From Deltaproteobacteria bacterium (GTDB taxonomy: Bacteria; Desulfobacterota; Desulfobulbia; Desulfobulbales; JAJRZW01), in NCBI GenBank assembly GCA_024275015.1, contig JAJRZW010000016.1, positions 70,899-134,898 of the forward strand: a stretch of DNA of 64,000 bases, read 5' to 3'. Positions within the stretch are counted from its first letter, which is position 1. Every line of letters begins with the position of its first letter. Made by a program: the position numbers and the translations under genes. Under the pieces are notes generated by a model that did no database searches, had not been told where the DNA came from, and saw only the letters and a list, made by a program, of their open reading frames with translations. Shown piece after piece: positions 25,619 through 34,121 of the stretch.

Positions 25619-26656
25619 TCAAGGAAACAAAGGCCGGGTAAGAAGACCGGTATCCTCGCCAAAGCCGGCCATCAGGTTCATATTCTGCACCGCCTGACCG
25701 GCAGCGCCCTTTACCAGATTATCGATGGCGGCAACCACGATAATCCGCCCGGTACGCGGATCGACCCGGAATCCGATGTCACAGAAATTACTGCCCCGGA
25801 CGTACTGGGTTGCCGGCAACGCATCTCCCCCGCAAAGGCGGACAAAGGCCTCATTCCCATAGCGTTCCCCATAGATGGCGGCGATCTCCACCGTTGAGCA
25901 GCCGCGAACGAGGGAGGCGTAAACAGTACTCAGGATTCCCCGCGACATGGGGACCAGATGGGGGGTGAAATTGATGATCATCTCCACCCCGGCCACCAGA
26001 GACAATTCCTGCTCGATCTCGGGAGTATGGCGGTGATCCCCAACCTTATAGGCCCGAAATCCATCCGTAACCTCACAGAACTGGGTGGCACTTCCGGCGC
26101 CGCGGCCGGCGCCGGAAGTGCCGGATTTAGAGTCGGCAATCACCGTCGCCGGATCAATCACCCCGGCGGCAAGCAGCGGCGCCATGGCAAGGATGATACT
26201 GGTTGGATAACAACCGGGGTTGGCAACCAGACGGGCGGAGATAATCCTGTCCCGGTGCAGCTCCGGCAAGCCGTAAACCGCCTCGGCCAAAAGTTCCGGA
26301 GCCGTGTGGGGGACATACCATTGTTCATAAATCGCACGAGAATGAATCCTGAAATCAGCGCTCAGGTCCACCACCCGGCAACCGTTGGCAAGCAGTTCCG
26401 GAATCACCGCCATCGCCGTTGCATGGGGAACGGCGGTAAAGACGAAGTCAGCCCCGGCAGCAATCCCGACCGGATCGACATCTTCAAAAACCAGCGAGAC
26501 CAGGTCCGTAAGATGCGGAAACAGATCTGCCACCGGCCGGCCCTTACGAGCCCGTGAGGTCATGGTCACCAGATTCACTTCCGGATGCAGGCTCAATATC
26601 CGCGCAAGCTCAGCGCCGGCATACCCAGAGCCCCCGACTATCGCGACATTTATCAT
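25619..26656 (-). CDS. argC: N-acetyl-gamma-glutamyl-phosphate reductase
   Basis: ArgC reduces N-acetylglutamyl-phosphate to the semialdehyde with NADPH, third step of arginine synthesis. The N-terminal VAIVGGSGYAGAELARIL is the NADP-binding loop; the catalytic cysteine is in ANPGCYPTSI. HRHTPEIEQEL holds the conserved histidine. The track starts at a TTG (26665) too close to the GAGG; ATG 26656 with ten bases spacing is preferred, giving 345 aa. No other arg gene is adjacent, so the pathway is scattered. Confidence 0.95.
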   Translation of the reverse strand: MINVAIVGGSGYAGAELARILSLHPEVNLVTMTSRARKGRPVADLFPHLTDLVSLVFEDVDPVGIAAGADFVFTAVPHATAMAVIPELLANGCRVVDLSADFRIHSRAIYEQWYVPHTAPELLAEAVYGLPELHRDRIISARLVANPGCYPTSIILAMAPLLAAGVIDPATVIADSKSGTSGAGRGAGSATQFCEVTDGFRAYKVGDHRHTPEIEQELSLVAGVEMIINFTPHLVPMSRGILSTVYASLVRGCSTVEIAAIYGERYGNEAFVRLCGGDALPATQYVRGSNFCDIGFRVDPRTGRIIVVAAIDNLVKGAAGQAVQNMNLMAGFGEDTGLLTRPLFP

Positions 26657-26682
26657 TTTTCTCAAACCTCTATGACGGCGGC

Positions 26683-26723
26683 GTCCCCGAACTCCTTAAC
26701 AGAGTGCGATTTTTTTTGCATCA
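26683..26723. repeat. Short repeat family E, copy 1
   Basis: ggcggcgtccccgaactcct and taacagagtgcgattttttt tgcat recur at 49333-49378 with few changes. Here it abuts a lone family A hairpin 1. Confidence 0.65.
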
Positions 26724-26746
26724 GCAGTCCGTTTTTCAACGGACTG
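26724..26746. repeat. Solo family A hairpin 1
   Basis: gcagtccgtttttcaacgga ctgc stands alone between argC and the rpsI terminator. No other family A module accompanies it. Confidence 0.85.
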
Positions 26747-26761
26747 CCAAGGCCGTGCCAT

Positions 26762-26797
26762 AAAAAAATCGGGAAGACAGAAACCTGTCTTCCCGAT
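26762..26797 (-). terminator. Rho-independent terminator of the rplM-rpsI operon
   Basis: On the minus strand ATCGGGAAGACAG pairs perfectly with CTGTCTTCCCGAT across a GTTT loop, followed by seven T. Confidence 0.95.
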
Positions 26798-26901
26798 CAA
26801 TAAATTCAGCCACAGGATCACCGGGGGGCAAAGTAAAAAAACCAAAAACACCGACGCCGCCTCGTATGGAGACATCTCCTCGACCCTGAGAAAAATAAAG
26901 A

Positions 26902-27300
26902 TTAACGTTTGGAGAACTGAAAACGGGCGCGGGCCCCCTTCTGACCGTACTTTTTCCGTTCCTTGGCCCGGGGATCACGGGTCAGCAATCCCGCTTTCTT
27001 CAGGCTCAAACGAAACTCAGGGTCAACCCCCAAAAGAGCCTTGGAAATACCGTGGCGCAGGGCCTCGGCCTGGGCTGATTTTCCCCCGCCCTTGACGGTG
27101 GCGAGGACGTCGTATTTACCAACGGTCTCGGTAATCGTCATCGGACGCTCGACCTTCTGACGATAATCATCGCCACCGCCGAAATAATCCTCAACGGAAA
27201 AAGTCCGGTTGACTTTGATGTCACCCTTCCCCGGGGTCAGCCATACCCTGGCAACCGCGGTTTTTCTCTTGCCGGTGGCGTAAAATCTTTCCACAGCCAT
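26902..27300 (-). CDS. rpsI: 30S ribosomal protein S9
   Basis: S9 sits in the head of the small subunit and its C-terminal Lys-Arg tail contacts P-site tRNA. The 132-aa product starts [18 protein letters not shown] and ends [17 protein letters not shown], both family signatures. It follows rplM on the same strand with a 33-base gap, the conserved L13-S9 operon. A strong terminator lies about 105 bases downstream. Confidence 0.98.
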   Translation of the reverse strand: MAVERFYATGKRKTAVARVWLTPGKGDIKVNRTFSVEDYFGGGDDYRQKVERPMTITETVGKYDVLATVKGGGKSAQAEALRHGISKALLGVDPEFRLSLKKAGLLTRDPRAKERKKYGQKGARARFQFSKR

Positions 27301-27333
27301 GTTCCTGAACTCCTGCTTCTGTTTAGCGGTTAA

Positions 27334-27762
27334 TTAAAGATCGAGAGCTTCCGGCTGCTGGGCTTCGTGGGGATGCTCACTGCCGGCATATACCTTGAGT
27401 TTCCTGAGTTGGGCCCGGCCGAGGGTGTTCTTGGGGAGCATGCCCCGCACCGCCTTACGCAGAATTTCTTCGGGTTTCCTCTCCAGCATCTCCTTAGCGG
27501 TCATCTGCTTGAGCCCGCCCATATAACCGGAATGATGATAGTAAATCTTGTCGTCCCATTTCTTGCCGGTCAGTTTGACCTGATCGGCATTTACCACCAC
27601 CACGAAATCACCGGTATCCATAAAGGTGGAATAATTGGGTTTATGTTTCCCCCGAAGACGCAAGGCGACCTCAGTGGCGATACGCCCGAGTATTTTGTCA
27701 GAGGCGTCAACCACATACCATTTTCGCTCAATCTCCTTTACCGGAGTAAGATACGTTTTCAT
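27334..27762 (-). CDS. rplM: 50S ribosomal protein L13
   Basis: The conserved N-terminus is [20 protein letters not shown], so the start is ATG 27762; the track start at 27900 would read through the tRNA-Gly gene. [21 protein letters not shown] near residues 100-120 is the L13 signature. Length 142 aa is standard. It heads the rplM-rpsI operon and is preceded by tRNA-Gly on the same strand, which may be co-transcribed. Confidence 0.98.
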   Translation of the reverse strand: MKTYLTPVKEIERKWYVVDASDKILGRIATEVALRLRGKHKPNYSTFMDTGDFVVVVNADQVKLTGKKWDDKIYYHHSGYMGGLKQMTAKEMLERKPEEILRKAVRGMLPKNTLGRAQLRKLKVYAGSEHPHEAQQPEALDL

Positions 27763-27855
27763 TGCCTTGATCCTGAAATTGCAATTATCGCCCCACAACC
27801 GGAGCGGAAAAACAAAAAAAGGCACGAAACAAGTCGAACCTTTTCGATAATTTTC

Positions 27856-27930
<75 letters not shown>

Positions 27931-28000
27931 ACAAGCACTTCAAAAAAACGAGAGTCATTTATACACCATCGCCTCACCATGTCAACAGAAAAAGCGAACT

Positions 28001-28038
28001 TAACAGAGTGTTGAAAAAGCCGCCCTGGCTTTTTCAAC
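28001..28038. repeat. Solo family A hairpin 5
   Basis: taacagagtgttgaaaaagc followed by cgccctggctttttcaac: the last stem of family A without the rest. It lies between tRNA-Gly and the divergent hisB. Confidence 0.8.
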
Positions 28039-28143
28039 CACCGCACATGATAAACACATAAAGCAGGTTGCCTATCTCCCCCTGATCCTGTTATAGAAAA
28101 TTAGATTACTAAAATATCCTTATAATAAACAGGAGCGCCACGG

Positions 28144-28743
28144 ATGAAAAGCCAGAGCCGGTATGGCTAAATAAACCGCAGTACCAGGGAAACCGAAATC
28201 AGCCTTGCCGTAAACCTTGACGGCAATGGTGAAAACGCCATCGACACCGGGGTTCCCTTCCTCGACCACATGCTGACCCTGTTCGCGGTCCACGGCTTCT
28301 TTAACCTCAAGATCAAGGCCCGGGGCGACACCGAGGTAGACGACCATCATACGGTTGAGGACATTGGTATCTGTCTGGGCCAGGCGGTAAAAAAGGCCCT
28401 GGGTGATTACCGGGGGATCAGCCGCTACGGTTTCTGCTCCCTGCCCATGGACGAAAGCCTGGTCCGCTCAAGCCTCGATCTTTCCGGCCGCCCGTATCTG
28501 AACTTTGCCGTCCACCTCCCCGACGCCAAGGTCGGCACCTTTGACACCTCGCTGGGACAGGAATTCCTCCGCGCCTTCTCGCTGCATGCCGGAATGACCC
28601 TGCACGTGGAGATGGTCTGCGGCGAAAACTCCCACCACATTCTGGAGGCGGTGTTCAAGTCATTGGGACGGGCCCTGGACCAGGCGGTCACCGTGGATCC
28701 CAAAGTCAAGGGGGTGCCGTCATCCAAGGGAACAATTGTATAG
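28144..28743 (+). CDS. hisB: Imidazoleglycerol-phosphate dehydratase with a broken 5' end
   Basis: HisB dehydrates imidazoleglycerol phosphate in histidine synthesis. The track ORF starts at 28270, inside the motif FLDHMLTLF, and at 157 aa misses about 35 residues. The same frame continues upstream to STRETEISLAVNLDGNGE, the family N-terminus, and to ATG 28144 behind a good AGGAG, but a TAA stop interrupts it at 28168-28170. Alternatively ATG 28163 (MAK) joins the frame if one A is added to the run at 28169. The rest is intact: DDHHTVEDIGICLGQA and ENSHHILEAVFKS carry the metal-binding histidines. It is either a recent inactivation, a read error in an A-run, or slippage. No other his gene is adjacent. 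Confidence 0.85.
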
Positions 28744-28848
28744 CCGTGGCCCTTGCAAAACCGACTTTTCGACCCATGGCGACGTCAGGATCGAAGCAAG
28801 AAAAAACGATAGACTCCAGCCATGAACCATATAAGCCCATAACCTCCG

Positions 28849-29583
28849 TTGGACATCAAAAAATCAATCAACCGTAAAATCGGCCGGGCCATGGCCGATT
28901 ATTCGATGCTCGACAACGGCGACCGGGTTCTGGTGGCGGTAAGCGGCGGGGTTGACTCCCTGTTTACCGCCTGTCTGCTCAAATTCTGGCGGGCCAGGAC
29001 CCCGATCGATTATCAATTAATCAACGTCCATATCGACCTCGGCTATAAAGAGGGAGCAAACGCGGCGGTAAACCGGGAATGCTCCCGGCTCGGACTTGAA
29101 CTCAGGGTGGAGAAAAGCCAGTACGGCCCCGAAGCCCTCACGGCCGAGGGAGGGAAAAACATCTGCTTTCACTGCGCCCGCAAGCGGAGGAACCGCCTCT
29201 TCTCCATTGCCGGCGATCTCGGCTGCAATAAAATTGCCTTCGGCCACCATAAAGACGACCTGATCGAGACCTTTTTCCTGAATCTCCTTTACAGCGGTAA
29301 CCTCAGCACCATGGTTCCGAACCAGGCCCTGTTCTCCGGTAGCCTGCACCTGATCCGCCCCCTGGCCTATCTCGACAAAGCTGAAATCATCAACAGCGCG
29401 GCGGCAAACGACATCCGCCCGGTGAAAGACCCCTGTCCCCACGGCGACGACTCGCGACGGACCGCGACCCGGAAAATCTTAAAAGATCTCGACCTGAGCG
29501 TACCCGGCTGCCGGGCCAGCATCTTCGCCGCCCTTGCCAATCCCAGACAGGGCTATCTCCTGAGGCCGGGAACAAAACCATGA
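28849..29583 (+). CDS. TtcA-like PP-loop ATPase (tRNA thiolation family)
   Basis: The product has the PP-loop SGGVDSLFTACLL near residue 33 and CFHCARKRR near residue 101, followed by IAFGHHKDDLIETFFLNL near residue 128, the layout of TtcA, which makes 2-thiocytidine-32 in tRNA with an Fe-S cluster held by CxxC plus a later Cys (here DPCPHG). Start is TTG, with 244 aa, a little short for TtcA proper. It overlaps by four bases the start of a truncated DUF89 gene. Whether it thiolates tRNA or belongs to a paralogous sulfur-transfer group is open. Confidence 0.85.
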   Translation: MDIKKSINRKIGRAMADYSMLDNGDRVLVAVSGGVDSLFTACLLKFWRARTPIDYQLINVHIDLGYKEGANAAVNRECSRLGLELRVEKSQYGPEALTAEGGKNICFHCARKRRNRLFSIAGDLGCNKIAFGHHKDDLIETFFLNLLYSGNLSTMVPNQALFSGSLHLIRPLAYLDKAEIINSAAANDIRPVKDPCPHGDDSRRTATRKILKDLDLSVPGCRASIFAALANPRQGYLLRPGTKP

Positions 29584-29687
29584 TGCCCGCCCGGCCCGAA
29601 TGTCTCCCGTGTTTTTTAAACCAGGCCCTGATCCGCGGCGCGGACATCAGCCGCCGACCGACATACGAAATAAATCCGCCGGAACAA
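29580..29687 (+). pseudogene. 5' remnant of a DUF89-family gene
   Basis: The start codon overlaps the TtcA-like stop as ATGA, and the first residues MMPARPECLPCFLNQAL match the opening of DUF89 proteins (Pro-x-Cys-x-x-Cys then Gln-Ala). Similarity stops after about 20-30 codons, where the frame enters the hemB gene on the opposite strand; the rest of the track ORF (to 30089) is only the shadow of hemB. This looks like a gene cut off by a deletion or rearrangement that brought hemB here. Confidence 0.6.
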
Positions 29688-30659
29688 TCAGCCCAGCAGC
29701 CGGGCCATGTCCTTGGCAAAATAGGTGAGAATAATGTCAGCGCCGGCACGGCGGATGGAAAGCAGGGTCTCGGCCATCACCCGGTCACCGTCGATCCAGC
29801 CGCGCTCAGCCGCGGCCTTGACCATCGCGTACTCACCACTAACGTGGTAGGCGGCGACGGGAAGATCAAACTCGTCCCGAAGCCGGCTGATGATATCAAG
29901 ATAGGCCACCGCCGGCTTGACCATGAGGATATCGGCGCCCTCCTCCACGTCGAGGGTGGCCTCGCGCATGGCCTCGCGGCTATTGGCCGGGTCCATCTGG
30001 TAACCACGGCGGTCACCCTCCTGGGGGGCGCACTCGGCCGCGTCGCGGAAGGGACCATAAAAGGCGGAGGCGTACTTAACCGCGTATGACATTATCGGAA
30101 TATCAGTGAAATTATTCTCATCAAGGGCAGCGCGAATCTCGCCAACCCGACCGTCCATCATGTCACTTGGCGCGACCATATCGGCCCCGGCCTTCGCGTG
30201 GGACAGGGCGGTCTCGGCCAAAACCTCGAGGGTGGAATCATTATCGACCATACCATCGAGAATGATTCCGCAATGACCGTGGTCGGTGTACTCGCACAGG
30301 CAGACGTCGGTTGAGACCATCATCTCCGGGACCCTGTTCTTGATCTCCTTTATCGCCCGCTGAATAATCCCGTTTTTTGCGTGGGCCCCGGAACCCATGG
30401 GGTCCTTTTTCTCCGGCAGCCCGAAAAGGATCACATGGTTCACCCCGAGGCCAAGACAGTCCTTTACTTCGGCACCCAACTGGTCAACCGACATCCGGAA
30501 TACCCCGGGCATGGAAGGCACCTCCTCGCGCACACCCTTGCCGGGCATGACAAAGAGGGGATAAATAAGGTTGGCGGCGGAGATGGAGGTCTCACGGATC
30601 AGGGACCGCATGGCCTCGTTTCGCCGCAGACGGCGGGGACGATAATCGGGAAATAACAT
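29688..30659 (-). CDS. hemB: Delta-aminolevulinic acid dehydratase (porphobilinogen synthase)
   Basis: HemB condenses two 5-aminolevulinate molecules to porphobilinogen for haem, sirohaem and cobalamin. The metal-binding cysteine run appears as [11 protein letters not shown] near residues 120-130, so this is a zinc-type enzyme. MSYAVKYAS and ADILMVKPA contain the two active-site lysines. Length 323 aa is normal; AGGAG precedes the ATG. Tetrapyrrole supply matters here because of the haem-binding propellers, the cytochrome-like lipoprotein and the B12 radical SAM enzyme in the window. Confidence 0.98.
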   Translation of the reverse strand: MLFPDYRPRRLRRNEAMRSLIRETSISAANLIYPLFVMPGKGVREEVPSMPGVFRMSVDQLGAEVKDCLGLGVNHVILFGLPEKKDPMGSGAHAKNGIIQRAIKEIKNRVPEMMVSTDVCLCEYTDHGHCGIILDGMVDNDSTLEVLAETALSHAKAGADMVAPSDMMDGRVGEIRAALDENNFTDIPIMSYAVKYASAFYGPFRDAAECAPQEGDRRGYQMDPANSREAMREATLDVEEGADILMVKPAVAYLDIISRLRDEFDLPVAAYHVSGEYAMVKAAAERGWIDGDRVMAETLLSIRRAGADIILTYFAKDMARLLG

Positions 30660-30827
30660 TTTACGCTCCTGTTCCAGGGTTCACGGTTCAACTATTGTAA
30701 AGGAATAGCGGCTGTGGATTTAAGGTTCGGAGGGCAGCGGGTCAACGCTACAAAATAAACCGGCGCGGGCCGCAGGAAACCGTAGGCCCGCCCCATGCAA
30801 TTACCTCCTTTTGCACCTCTGCCTTTT

Positions 30828-32615
30828 TTACTTTCGCCTTCCCGGCGCGTCCGGAATCGCGCTGTGACTAAAACTCTTCCGCACCAGATCATTAATGAAA
30901 GCGGCAGGGTCTTCCACCGCCCGATGATCAAGAACAAGGCGATGCATCTGTTTCTTGCGGGTCAGAAGACTTATTCCATGGCCCATGTCAGCGGCCATGG
31001 AATAGCATATTTCAACGGCACGGTCATTCCTGAACCCGGCCTTGACCATAATCGCGTCAATGGCCGCGTCGCTGAGTTCGACCTTGATATCATCAGGGAA
31101 AGACACAGACACGCACTCTTTGACCTCTTTTACCAGAGCGACGATCTTATCACAAACATAACGGGGGTCGTAATTTTTTTCCTGGCATCGACGGGCCACC
31201 AGCCGCAGTCTCTCCCTGCCGGCAGCGATACCCAAACCGGCAAAATAATCGCCAAAACGACTGGAGATAAATTCAAACAGGCTCTCAATCTCAATCCCGG
31301 CCAGTTCCCAATAGCGCTCCGCCTGGGCCGCGGCAAAATCGGGGTCGGTAAAGAAACGCTCCAGCACCTTTGCCGGGGCGCGAACCAGATCTTCAGAAAC
31401 GACAAGGGCGGTAAAACCAGAGGAGGGTAGCCGGCGTTCAAAGGGGAGAAGAATACGTTCGAGGATACTCACCAGCCCTCTGGCCCCGGTGCGTTCTTCC
31501 CTGGCCACGGCCGCGATCCGGATCAGGGCCTCATCTTCAAAGGCAATCCTGATGCCGTAAGCGAGAAAATCCTGTTTCTTCGCCACCACCACCGCACTGG
31601 TAGGACTGCGGAGGATCTGATACAGATCATCCGCGCCAAGATCATCAAGAACCGCCACCACCGGCAGCCGGCCGACAAACTCGGTTTCAAAACCAAATTC
31701 TATCAGATCCTCAGCCCTGACTCCGGCGAGGACGCCGCTGTCGGGACGACGGGGCCGGACCGGACTCTCAAAGCCCATGGCCGAAGGATTGACCCGACGG
31801 GAAATAATTTCCTCAAGACCACTGAAGGCACCGCTGACGATAAAGAGGATATTACGGGTATTCACCGTCTGGCGTTTGCGCTTGCCGTGGGTACGATAAT
31901 ATTCCATCGCCTCAAGCTGGGAAATGGGATCATGAGGGACCTTGAGGTCGACATCGGTCTCCTCCATGGGCTTCAACAGGGCCCGCTGTACCCCGGCGCG
32001 GCTGACATCATGGCCACGAAGGTCATTGCCGGCGGCAATCTTGTCAATCTCGTCGACATAAACGATACCGTACGAGGCAAGATCGAGATCACCGTCAGCT
32101 TCCCGGGCGAGATCTCGGATCAGATCCTCGACATCACCGCCGACATAACCGGTCTCGCTGAACTTGGTCGCGTCGCCCTTGACAAAGGGAACCCCGATCC
32201 GGGCGGCAATCAACTTGACCAGATAGGTCTTGCCAACCCCGGTGGGACCGATGAGAAGGACATTGCTCTTTATCTGACCCGGCCCCCGGGGTTCCTCTTC
32301 CTCCTCCCGGGCCTGGCGAACGCGGTTGAAATGGGTGCAGATCTTGGTCGCCAGCACCTCTTTCGCGTGGGCCTGGCCGACCACGTATTCGTCAAGATAG
32401 GCGATCAACTCATCAGGGCGGAGACGGAAATCAATTTTCCTCTTCTCCTCTGCCCCTTCCACCCGGTCATCGTCGTCAGTGACGGCGGGCCGGGCCTCGG
32501 GAAAGACTCCGGCCGAAATAATCTTGACCTGACCGCCGTATTTATCGCTCAGGTATTTACTGATCTCCTTTTCCAGCTCTTTCTGGTCCGGGACGGTGGT
32601 ATTATCGTCACTCAT
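30828..32615 (-). CDS. ClpX-like AAA+ ATPase without zinc-binding domain
   Basis: ATG 32615 behind GGAG gives 595 aa; the track start (32720) lies in a non-coding stretch. Walker A is GPTGVGKTYL near residues 123-132 and Walker B reads IVYVDEIDKI near 187. GDATKFSETGYVGGDVEDLI and GARGLVSILERIL are typical ClpX/HslU phrases. Unlike ClpX it has no N-terminal Cys4 zinc domain, but an acidic N-terminus, and about 150-200 additional C-terminal residues. The loop that in ClpX carries Ile-Gly-Phe for ClpP docking reads AMGF here, so ClpP contact is possible. Function as an unfoldase is inferred. It lies downstream of the NtrC-type gene. Confidence 0.85.
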   Translation of the reverse strand: MSDDNTTVPDQKELEKEISKYLSDKYGGQVKIISAGVFPEARPAVTDDDDRVEGAEEKRKIDFRLRPDELIAYLDEYVVGQAHAKEVLATKICTHFNRVRQAREEEEEPRGPGQIKSNVLLIGPTGVGKTYLVKLIAARIGVPFVKGDATKFSETGYVGGDVEDLIRDLAREADGDLDLASYGIVYVDEIDKIAAGNDLRGHDVSRAGVQRALLKPMEETDVDLKVPHDPISQLEAMEYYRTHGKRKRQTVNTRNILFIVSGAFSGLEEIISRRVNPSAMGFESPVRPRRPDSGVLAGVRAEDLIEFGFETEFVGRLPVVAVLDDLGADDLYQILRSPTSAVVVAKKQDFLAYGIRIAFEDEALIRIAAVAREERTGARGLVSILERILLPFERRLPSSGFTALVVSEDLVRAPAKVLERFFTDPDFAAAQAERYWELAGIEIESLFEFISSRFGDYFAGLGIAAGRERLRLVARRCQEKNYDPRYVCDKIVALVKEVKECVSVSFPDDIKVELSDAAIDAIMVKAGFRNDRAVEICYSMAADMGHGISLLTRKKQMHRLVLDHRAVEDPAAFINDLVRKSFSHSAIPDAPGRRK

Positions 32616-32732
32616 CTGATACTCCATGTTGCTTTCACACCTCTTTTTTCTGAATCCGTGACGGCTTCGCGCCGCCTTTTTTACTTCTGCGCCTGATTCA
32701 GCGCCGCCCTGCGGCGGCATCCGGTAACAAAT

Positions 32733-34121
32733 TCAGGTTTTGTTTACCGACGGGGCCGGGACCATATCAAAACCTTTTAATTTACGGTGGAGATGACTAC
32801 GCTCGACCCCGATCTCCTCGGCGGTCTTGGAAACATTGCCGTCATTGGCCGCAAGCCGGACGCGGAGGTACTCGCGCTCAAATTCCCGGCGCGCGTCCTT
32901 GAAATCCATGATTCCCATGGCCGGAATCGGCGGCATATCCCCCCCGACGTTGTTCATTACCGGCCGCAGAAGCATGGACACCGTGGCCCGGTCAATCGTA
33001 TCATCCCGGGTCATGATCACCGCCCGCTCAACAAAATTCTTCAATTCCCGGACATTCCCGGGCCAGGAATGCTGCATCATCAATTCAAGGGCGGCATCCT
33101 CAAAACAACGGTCGCCGAATCCCTTGCGACCGAGATGAACAAGGAAGGCGTCAACCAACTGCGGCAGATCAACCAGCCGCTGCCGCAGGGGCGGAACCTC
33201 AATCGGGACCACGTTCAAACGGTAAAAAAGATCGGCGCGGAAATTACCCTTCTCGATCTCCTCCTCCAGATTCTTATTGGTCGCCGCCAGAACCCGGACG
33301 TCGACGCTGATGGTCCGGCTGCCGCCGACCCGTTCAAAATTCTGTTCCTGGAGAATCCGGAGGATCTTGGCCTGGGTCTTGAGGCTCATATCGCCGATCT
33401 CATCCAGGAACAACATCCCGCCGTTGGCAAGATCAAATTTCCCCCGTTTCCTGGCCGCGGCCCCGGTAAAGGCACCCTTTTCATGGCCGAACAACTCGCT
33501 TTCGATCAGCTCCTCGGGTATAGCGGCGCAATTCACCTCGATCATCGGTTTTTCGGCGCAGACTGAGATACGATGGATGGACTGGGCCACCACCTCCTTT
33601 CCGGTCCCGTGTTCACCACGAATCAGCACCCAGGCCTGGGTCGGGGCTACCATCTCGATCTGTTTCTTCAACTCCCTGATCACCGGCGCGTCGCCCACCA
33701 GCTCCGGTTTTTTCTTTTCCTTGGTCCGAAGGATGACATTTTCCTCCTCAAGACGGGACAGGCGCAAACCATTGTTGACCGCGACCACGATCTTGTCATA
33801 GGACGGAGGCTTTTCGATAAAATCATAGGCCCCCATCCGGGTGGCCTTGACCGCGGTCTCAATGTTACCGTGGCCGGAAACCATAATCACCGGCAGGCGG
33901 GGATAATCGGCCCGAATCCGTTCAAGGGCGGCCATGCCGTCCATCCCCGGCATCCAGATATCAAGGAGGACCAGATCAATCTCCTCCTGTTCCAGCACCG
34001 CCAGCCCGGCCTCGGCCCCGTCAGCGCACACCGGGGCAAAGCCCTCGTCCGACAGGATCCCGGCCAGGGCCTCGCGGATACTCATCTCGTCGTCAATCAC
34101 CAGAATACGTTTCGCCATCAT
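32733..34121 (-). CDS. NtrC/NtrX-type sigma-54 response regulator
   Basis: Receiver domain (about 1-115) with the phosphoacceptor in DLVLLDIWMPGMDG, an AAA+ domain (about 140-375) with GEHGTGKEVVAQ and the sigma-54 contact motif GAFTGA, and a C-terminal helix-turn-helix SKTAEEIGVERSHLHRKL near residue 430. It should activate sigma-54 promoters after phosphorylation by the NtrY-like kinase encoded immediately upstream (1-base gap). The pairing with NtrY suggests NtrX; targets in nitrogen or envelope-redox control are known in other bacteria, but cannot be read here. Confidence 0.95.
   Translation of the reverse strand: MMAKRILVIDDEMSIREALAGILSDEGFAPVCADGAEAGLAVLEQEEIDLVLLDIWMPGMDGMAALERIRADYPRLPVIMVSGHGNIETAVKATRMGAYDFIEKPPSYDKIVVAVNNGLRLSRLEEENVILRTKEKKKPELVGDAPVIRELKKQIEMVAPTQAWVLIRGEHGTGKEVVAQSIHRISVCAEKPMIEVNCAAIPEELIESELFGHEKGAFTGAAARKRGKFDLANGGMLFLDEIGDMSLKTQAKILRILQEQNFERVGGSRTISVDVRVLAATNKNLEEEIEKGNFRADLFYRLNVVPIEVPPLRQRLVDLPQLVDAFLVHLGRKGFGDRCFEDAALELMMQHSWPGNVRELKNFVERAVIMTRDDTIDRATVSMLLRPVMNNVGGDMPPIPAMGIMDFKDARREFEREYLRVRLAANDGNVSKTAEEIGVERSHLHRKLKGFDMVPAPSVNKT

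Noticed and set aside
25958-26557. Long plus-strand ORF (199 aa) opposite argC
   Set aside because: It is the antisense shadow of argC, has no family feature and no ribosome site.
28168-28170. Selenocysteine at the hisB stop
   Set aside because: The codon is TAA, not TGA, and HisB is not a selenoprotein.
29690-30089. Continuation of the DUF89-like ORF
   Set aside because: After about 30 codons the frame only mirrors hemB; similarity to DUF89 ends.
31887-32696. Plus-strand ORF of 269 aa
   Set aside because: Shadow of the ClpX-like ATPase gene on the minus strand.
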